Shown: piece after piece, positions 5,891 to 10,147 of the stretch
Layout: each line of letters starts with the position of its first letter
How positions within the stretch are numbered: the first letter of the stretch is position 1
NCBI GenBank assembly: GCA_934098375.1
Contig: CAKOOC010000031.1
Span: 1-10,147 of the forward strand
Direction of reading: 5' to 3'
Origin: an uncultured Bacilli bacterium
Lineage (GTDB): Bacteria > Bacillota_I > Bacilli_A > RF39 > UBA660
DNA: 10,147 nucleotides
Program-made: the position numbers and the translations under genes
Notes under the pieces: generated by a model
Database searches by the model: none
The model's input: the letters and a program-made list of their open reading frames with translations, nothing else
What the model was told of the DNA's origin: nothing

Positions 5891-7615
5891 TTAAACACGG
5901 TGATTACGAATAATTACAATTCCGGAGCCGCCAGCATTGCTAGACACTACTGAACAAGAATTTCCAGAACCGCCTCCGCCTCCGCCAGTATTTTTTGTTC
6001 CAGCAGTACCGCCGCCACCTGAATTTCCACCAGAGCCGCCACCACCTGCGCCACCAGCACCACCATTACCATTGTTCCCACCAGAGCCGCCACCGCCACC
6101 ACCGGCATATAAATCACCAGTAGATTCACCAAATTCACGGGTAGTACTTCCTTGCCCAGCACCTCCAGCTCCATTACCAACGGAAACTCCATAATCTCCG
6201 CCTGCTGCTGCACCAGCGCTACCATCTGAGCCCCCAGTTCCTCCAGCATAATGAATTCCACCGCCGCCACCGCCAGAGCCACCTGGTGATCCATATTTAT
6301 AATAGTTTGTTGGTCCTCCTTTACCACCCGCCGCTGAACATTCAAATCCAGAACTAGTTCCACCATCACCACCAGGAAGTAAAGGAATGGTTGTTTGATT
6401 AGGTCGACACTGACCAGCAGTTCCGCCAGCACCAATAACTATATTATAATTGGTATTTTTATTTATAGTTATTAATTCAGTATTTAATTCATTAGAATAC
6501 CTACAGGTTTTAGTGTATCCGCCACCGCCGCCACCTGCACCTATTATATACCAGCTATTATCATCATTTACACCAGAGCCGCCGCCGCCTCCACCGCCGC
6601 CAACGACAAAGACATCAATGTAATTTACATCGGGATAAGACATTATAAATGTACCACTTTCAAAGAATTTAATGCGCCAGTTTCCATTTCCATCATTGAT
6701 AGTTTTTACATATGCCGAATTAGATGTTACATCGGTTCCATTTACCAAATATTGAAAATTAGGTATTGGCGTTGTAGTGGTTGTAAATTTAGCATAACAA
6801 ATTGTATTTTCAGTAGCAGAATTTACATTTACTACCCATTTAGTTCCACTCCAATATCCATCAGCATGGGCAGTAGTCGATTCATTGCCATCTTTATCAT
6901 AACAGGTCATTTTTAAAGAAAAGTTACCATGAGATGGGAATTCATAGCTTTCGACTTCTTCACCATTTGCATAAGCAATTATTGATTTTATTTCAATTGA
7001 TTGATCTTGAGGATTTTCAAATTCTTCTGTAATCAAATTATAGTTGCTTCCCAGTGTCTTTAACTCGTTATGAATATATCCAGCATTCATAGTAAGTTCT
7101 AAATATACATCCTTACTAGTAGTATTATTTGTATATAATGTTATTATTTTAGTTTCATCTTTTTCAATGCTGCCACTAACCTTATTAGGTGTGTTATAAG
7201 CATAAGCGATTCTTACACCATCTGGTAAACTATCAGCATAAGTACATGTATTAGTTTTTTCATCATAACTTGCACATACTCGGTAGTTTAATTCATATTT
7301 TGATGCATATTTATTTTGAGCTGTTATAGATACATAATATCTTTGAGTTAATCCAGCTTTTAATCTTATAATATGATCATTATATATATCACTTCTTAAA
7401 TCTTCAAACTCACTATTTACAGCGAAAATATAACTCATACCGCCAATAGTTATATTAGTTCCTTGCTTGTTAGTTTTAGTTATATATTTGGCAAAAGTTA
7501 CATTTAATGCTAGACAAAATAAAATTAAAACTATGCAAAAGGTCAAATACATTATTCGCTTGCTTCCTTTTATTTTATTTAAAATATTACCTATTTTTTC
7601 TTTATACTTATTCAT
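5891..7615 (-). CDS. Glycine-rich cell-surface protein A
   Basis: A 574-residue exported protein. Residues 1-20 are basic and 21-42 form a hydrophobic helix (IMYLTFCIVLILFCLALNVT), an anchor or signal peptide; the following FAKYITKTNKQGTNITIG loosely resembles TasA/camelysin-type N-termini. A beta-rich domain (about 50-185) ends with NAGYIHNEL, shared with the paralogue at 8072-10099. A middle domain (about 195-285) has two cysteines (C238, C273). INDGNGNWRIKFFESGTF (306-323) opens a glycine-rich domain running to the end (GGSGIVIIRNHR), of the type seen in phage tail and adhesin proteins. No LPXTG sorting motif is present. The start is fixed by GGTGAT (7621-7626) 5 bases upstream. Transcription comes from a G-tract promoter (7 G) and should be variable. 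The glycine-rich part is visibly richer in G+C than the rest of the genome because of GGN codons. An adhesin or surface-coat role is inferred only. Confidence 0.75.
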   Translation of the reverse strand: MNKYKEKIGNILNKIKGSKRIMYLTFCIVLILFCLALNVTFAKYITKTNKQGTNITIGGMSYIFAVNSEFEDLRSDIYNDHIIRLKAGLTQRYYVSITAQNKYASKYELNYRVCASYDEKTNTCTYADSLPDGVRIAYAYNTPNKVSGSIEKDETKIITLYTNNTTSKDVYLELTMNAGYIHNELKTLGSNYNLITEEFENPQDQSIEIKSIIAYANGEEVESYEFPSHGNFSLKMTCYDKDGNESTTAHADGYWSGTKWVVNVNSATENTICYAKFTTTTTPIPNFQYLVNGTDVTSNSAYVKTINDGNGNWRIKFFESGTFIMSYPDVNYIDVFVVGGGGGGGGSGVNDDNSWYIIGAGGGGGGYTKTCRYSNELNTELITINKNTNYNIVIGAGGTAGQCRPNQTTIPLLPGGDGGTSSGFECSAAGGKGGPTNYYKYGSPGGSGGGGGGIHYAGGTGGSDGSAGAAAGGDYGVSVGNGAGGAGQGSTTREFGESTGDLYAGGGGGGSGGNNGNGGAGGAGGGGSGGNSGGGGTAGTKNTGGGGGGSGNSCSVVSSNAGGSGIVIIRNHRV

Positions 7616-7642
7616 AGAAAATCACCCGATATTTTCTACTTA

Positions 7643-7669
7643 ATTATATAAATAACCCCCCCATGTCAA
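7643..7669 (-). promoter_or_regulatory. G-tract promoter, copy 2
   Basis: Minus-strand -35 TTGACA (7664-7669) and -10 TATAAT (7643-7648), separated by only 15 bp, including seven G (C at 7656-7662). With nine G, as in copy 1, the spacer would be the optimal 17 bp. As sequenced this promoter should be weak; one or two added G would strengthen it. The leader is about 20 bases. Confidence 0.8.
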
Positions 7670-7699
7670 GTTAATATTGCACATACAAAAAGTCTATGG

Positions 7700-7711
7700 T
7701 ATTAACCATAG
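7700..7711. repeat. 12-bp direct repeat, left copy
   Basis: TATTAACCATAG, identical to 8030-8041. The flanking bases differ on both sides, so the repeat is exactly 12 bp, consistent with a target site duplication. Confidence 0.7.
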
Positions 7712-7713
7712 GT

Positions 7714-7739
7714 GTAAATAAAAAGCGTAAATAAAAAGA
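7714..7739. repeat. 13-bp tandem repeat
   Basis: GTAAATAAAAAGC (7714-7726) is followed directly by GTAAATAAAAAGA (7727-7739), two copies differing only in the last base, at the left end of the candidate inserted segment. Confidence 0.6.
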
Positions 7740-7793
7740 TAGATTATAACGACATAGATCTATCTTATAGATTATTAAGACAAGAATAATCTA
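7736..7793. other. Two adjacent stem-loops
   Basis: AAGATAGAT (7736-7744) pairs perfectly with ATCTATCTT (7758-7766), and TAGATTATT (7768-7776) pairs perfectly with AATAATCTA (7785-7793). They are separated by one base. The stems are A+T rich. They could be structure in an element end or part of a small RNA; no T run follows within 25 bases. Confidence 0.4.
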
Positions 7794-7963
7794 AAACAAC
7801 ATAATTTAAGCCAAAATACACTTTTATTTTTTATTTCATAAACGAGACATTACATCTTTTCAAAAAAATTATTAACTTCTCATTCCTTTTGCGTGCTTTA
7901 ATTTAACTTAAATTGTGTTTTATATTATCATATTTTTTCTATTTCTACAATTATTTTTAATAG

Positions 7964-7982
7964 AAAAACTCGGTTTCCCGAG
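7964..7982 (-). terminator. GAAA-loop terminator downstream of surface protein B
   Basis: On the minus strand, CTCGG, a GAAA tetraloop and CCGAG are followed by five T. The stem is short but GC-rich, and extends with a mismatch into A-T pairs. It lies about 90 bases past the stop of surface protein B and within the candidate insertion, so it may now end that transcript in place of the split hairpin. Confidence 0.6.
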
Positions 7983-8029
7983 ACTTTATCTATTAAATTA
8001 TTATTTTCGTGGCATTTTTTATTTGACGA

Positions 8030-8041
8030 TATTAACCATAG
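8030..8041. repeat. 12-bp direct repeat, right copy
   Basis: TATTAACCATAG followed by ACTTTT. This is the other half of a GTCTATGG hairpin whose left half sits at 7691-7699. It lies about 30 bases past the stop of surface protein B. Confidence 0.7.
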
Positions 8042-8071
8042 ACTTTTGCCATATTCAACGTATTATTTATT

Positions 8072-10099
8072 TTATCTGTGATTACGAATAATTACAATTC
8101 CAGTGCCACCATTTCCACCTTTTGAAGAACCACCATAATACGGTGTGCCGCCTCCGCCGCCACCACCGGTATTAGCAGAGCCATCCTTAGCGGCCGAATT
8201 ATAACCACCGCCAGCTCCGCCGCCGCCAGAGCCACCGGCGATAGCACTAGGCCATGATGGATTAAGATCTCCATTACGCCAGCTGCCGCCGGAACCACCA
8301 CCAGCATAAAGAGTTCCTGATGCCTCACCAAATTCGCGCGTGGTTGTTCCTTGACCTGAGCCTATAGTCCAAAAGCTAATATTGCAGCCGCCATTACTAC
8401 CATCGGAGCCGCCATAACCAGGGTATTCTCCAGAGCCAGATCCTAAACTACCACATCCACCGCCAGAGCCACCATTGCCGGCATTATTAAATGCACATCC
8501 TGCTCCACCATTGGCCGCGTAACTTGTAGATATGAAATAACTTTGTCCGCCATCAGAACCTGCACCATCTGAGCTTCCTGCTCCACCGGCGCCTATTTGA
8601 GTATACTGTCCTTGATTAGAGCCTAACCATAATCCTTTATAGGTTTTGGTATAACCACCGCCGCCACCGCCGCCACCATGAATTGAAACGTATGAATAAC
8701 CTCCGCCGCCGCCACCAACTACAAAGGCATCTACATACATATTAACTTTCGGAGTAAATGTTCCACTACTAAAGAATTTTATTCGCCAGTTTCCATTTCC
8801 ATCATCGATTGCTTGGGATGGCCCTGTATAGGTATACATATTTGCAAATGATAGATAATTGGCTGTTACAGTAGTATCAGTATTTCCCATTGTTAATGTA
8901 TTCCCACTTACTGATGCACTGTTATCTTCACTCGTAACACTCCAGCTATAGAACACATAGCCACTTGGTGGTGTTGGTGATGTTAAAGTTACTGTGCTTC
9001 CAGCTGCATATGAATTTCCACTAGCTGTTCCACCACTTCCACTTCCTACATTTACTATTAATATTGGATTTACTACTATGGCTTGTTCAGCTGTCATTTT
9101 ATTTTCGCCATCCATATATATGATGGTTACTTTTTTATCTTTGGAAGTTAATTTCCCAGTTGGCTCAAAAGTATATCCGCTTAACTCTACACTTGCTTCT
9201 TCGCCATCTTGATCAAAGTAACCAGTTAATATCATACCAGTTGGATCAAATGTTTCACCAGAAGAATATGTTGTTTTCGTTGGTGGCGTTGTTATAGCAA
9301 TTGATTTTAATGATTTAGCAGCAAAGGTTACATTACATACTGTTCTTGGTTTTGTTACATTATCTACTGTTAATCTCCAATGATAATTATTTACATCACT
9401 TGTATCCCATGTTCCTGTTACTACTACATTATTATCTGGAGTTGTTCCTACCATACATTCATATAATACACCATAATTTCCCGTAGTAGGAAACTTTGAT
9501 GTTTCTTCGCCATCTACTATCGCGATTATTGTTACATCATCTTCATAATATGTATGAGTGATTTGCCTAACTAAAGCTAGTTCATTATGAATATATCCAG
9601 CATTTAAATCTAATTTTACATAATAATCTTCATTTGCATTAGTATTTATTCCCGCAATAGTTATTGATATACTTTCTCTGCTTTTTATTTCTCCATATAT
9701 ATTATTTATAGTTTTTGATGATACTAATATATCTAAATCACTTGGAGCATCTATATATTCATCACAGTTTTCATTTTTACATACATGATATATAAGTTCA
9801 TAGTTTGTATCATATTTATTTAAAGCAGTTAAATTCACATGAAATACATCTGTATCATTTTTACTTATTCTAAGTATTCTATCTTCTAATTCTCCGTTAT
9901 TTACTTGCATATTATATTTTAGTTTACCAATAATTATATTCGCATGATTTTTACTTTTAGTTTCACTCATTAAACTAAAAGTTATATTTAAAGCTGCAGT
10001 AAAAAGGACAAGTACGCTTATTATAGAAAGCCACATGATTCTTTTATTTCCGCTTATATTTTTTAAAACGTTACCTATTTTTTCTTTATACTTATTCAT
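8072..10099 (-). CDS. Glycine-rich cell-surface protein B with Ig-like and InlB-like modules
   Basis: A 675-residue paralogue of the protein at 5891-7615. Order: basic N-terminus and hydrophobic helix (1-42); beta-rich domain (about 50-175) with C107 and C112, ending in NAGYIHNEL as in the paralogue; middle domain (about 180-260); an Ig-like group 3 domain (about 264-343: KSIAITTPPTKTTYSSGE, DPTGMILTGYFDQDG, then VTIIYMDG); a divergent InlB B-repeat-like module (about 348-415: GTASGNSYAAGSTVTLT, YVFYSWS, ending TVTANY); then IDDGNGNWRIKFFSSGTF (431-448) and the glycine-rich domain to the end (GGTGIVIIRNHR). The Ig-like and InlB-like modules are absent from the paralogue and extend the protein away from the membrane. 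No LPXTG motif is seen. GGTGAT (10105-10110) 5 bases upstream sets the start. Expression from a G-tract promoter cut by the window edge is likely. A binding or coat function is inferred. Confidence 0.77.
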   Translation of the reverse strand: MNKYKEKIGNVLKNISGNKRIMWLSIISVLVLFTAALNITFSLMSETKSKNHANIIIGKLKYNMQVNNGELEDRILRISKNDTDVFHVNLTALNKYDTNYELIYHVCKNENCDEYIDAPSDLDILVSSKTINNIYGEIKSRESISITIAGINTNANEDYYVKLDLNAGYIHNELALVRQITHTYYEDDVTIIAIVDGEETSKFPTTGNYGVLYECMVGTTPDNNVVVTGTWDTSDVNNYHWRLTVDNVTKPRTVCNVTFAAKSLKSIAITTPPTKTTYSSGETFDPTGMILTGYFDQDGEEASVELSGYTFEPTGKLTSKDKKVTIIYMDGENKMTAEQAIVVNPILIVNVGSGSGGTASGNSYAAGSTVTLTSPTPPSGYVFYSWSVTSEDNSASVSGNTLTMGNTDTTVTANYLSFANMYTYTGPSQAIDDGNGNWRIKFFSSGTFTPKVNMYVDAFVVGGGGGGYSYVSIHGGGGGGGGYTKTYKGLWLGSNQGQYTQIGAGGAGSSDGAGSDGGQSYFISTSYAANGGAGCAFNNAGNGGSGGGCGSLGSGSGEYPGYGGSDGSNGGCNISFWTIGSGQGTTTREFGEASGTLYAGGGSGGSWRNGDLNPSWPSAIAGGSGGGGAGGGYNSAAKDGSANTGGGGGGGTPYYGGSSKGGNGGTGIVIIRNHR

Positions 10100-10126
10100 A
10101 GAAAATCACCCGATATTTTCTATCTT

Positions 10127-10147
10127 ATTATATAAATAACCCCCCCC
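10127..10147 (-). promoter_or_regulatory. G-tract promoter, copy 3 (cut by window edge)
   Basis: The -10 TATAAT (10127-10132) and at least eight G (C at 10140-10147) are visible; the -35 lies past the end. By comparison with copies 1 and 2, TTGACA should follow one base after the tract. The spacer is at least 16 bp. The 52 bases from 10071 to 10122 are identical to 7587-7638. Confidence 0.65.

Larger units (their letters stand above)
7618..7711 (-). repeat. Surface-gene upstream repeat, copy 2
   Basis: Matches 82-182 base for base except for a few changes near the -10, two changes upstream of the -35, and two fewer G. The match stops abruptly at 7711, inside the right arm of the terminator hairpin, where unrelated sequence begins. 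Confidence 0.8.
7712..8029. mobile_element. Candidate 318-bp inserted element (MITE-like), noncoding
   Basis: The segment is flanked by an exact 12-bp direct repeat, TATTAACCATAG, at 7700-7711 and 8030-8041. Removing it and one repeat rebuilds an unbroken terminator hairpin with 10-bp arms, as found at 157-180. No convincing reading frame lies inside. Its ends share an AAATAAAAA block in inverted orientation, close to 5' GT and followed by GC, but only with gaps, so terminal inverted repeats are weak. It contains a 13-bp tandem duplication at its left end, two stem-loops and a GAAA-loop hairpin. Duplication of a target site by a small nonautonomous element is the simplest reading; a recombination scar is the alternative. 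Confidence 0.45.

Noticed and set aside
5937..6194. Open plus-strand frame encoding a proline-rich polypeptide opposite the glycine-rich domain
   Set aside because: GGN glycine codons read on the other strand give proline-rich frames automatically. It has no ribosome binding site or promoter, and the minus-strand protein is clearly real.
5947..6435. Second minus-strand frame inside the glycine-rich domain of surface protein A, rich in V, A and L
   Set aside because: It arises from the GGN codon pattern shifted by one base. It lacks a ribosome binding site, and the glycine-rich frame continues a well-supported protein.
5937..6610. Glycine-codon triplet tracts considered as a CRISPR array or tandem-repeat locus
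   Set aside because: The units have no constant repeat and spacer lengths and are explained by codons of a glycine-rich protein.
7768..7851. Stem-loop followed by a T-rich stretch as a plus-strand small RNA terminator
   Set aside because: The T-rich stretch begins more than 25 bases after the stem and no plus-strand promoter or gene precedes it.

Overview
The window comes from a very AT-rich, low-GC Gram-positive genome of the Bacilli/Mollicutes-related type, most likely an uncultured host-associated lineage. The evidence is the conserved block of Firmicutes housekeeping genes (TIGR04086/YrzE-like, dtd, rel, ComN-like, SpoVB-like), Shine-Dalgarno sites of the AAGGAG and GGTGAT types, and standard genetic code use: TGA is a true stop at the end of rel. 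The genus cannot be told from the sequence alone.

Layout. Bases 1-180 hold the 5' end of a membrane or surface protein gene running off the left edge (minus strand), its promoter, and the terminator of the next gene. Bases 191-637 encode a shortened Bro-N (antirepressor-like) protein (minus). Bases 638-907 are a regulatory region with two notable inverted repeats. Bases 908-1635 are a two-gene plus-strand operon: a YigZ/IMPACT N-terminal domain protein and a four-helix membrane protein. It converges on the minus-strand operon comN-like/rel/dtd (1660-4487). A SpoVB/MurJ-like flippase (4571-5851) is divergent from that operon. Bases 5891-10099 carry two large paralogous surface proteins (minus). 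Each has an N-terminal membrane anchor, a conserved N-terminal domain and a long C-terminal glycine-rich domain; the downstream-coordinate one also has Ig-like and InlB-like modules.

The most striking structure is the promoter shared by the surface genes. Each of the three copies (one at the left edge, one before each paralogue, the last cut by the right edge) has a run of 7 to 9 or more G residues. In the two complete copies the run lies between a perfect TTGACA -35 box and a TATAAT/TACAAT -10 box, giving spacers of 17 and 15 bp. This is the architecture of slipped-strand phase-variable promoters (meningococcal porA; the Mycoplasma hyorhinis vlp genes, which use poly-A). The inferred system is a phase-variable family of glycine-rich surface proteins.

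Other points: a 318-bp segment flanked by an exact 12-bp direct repeat splits the terminator hairpin between the two paralogues and looks like an inserted small element; Rel has lost four residues needed for (p)ppGpp hydrolysis while keeping its synthetase motifs; the Bro-N protein appears internally deleted; and yigZ lacks its usual second domain and seems to be read from an almost leaderless transcript whose promoter is covered by a 10+6+10 palindrome.
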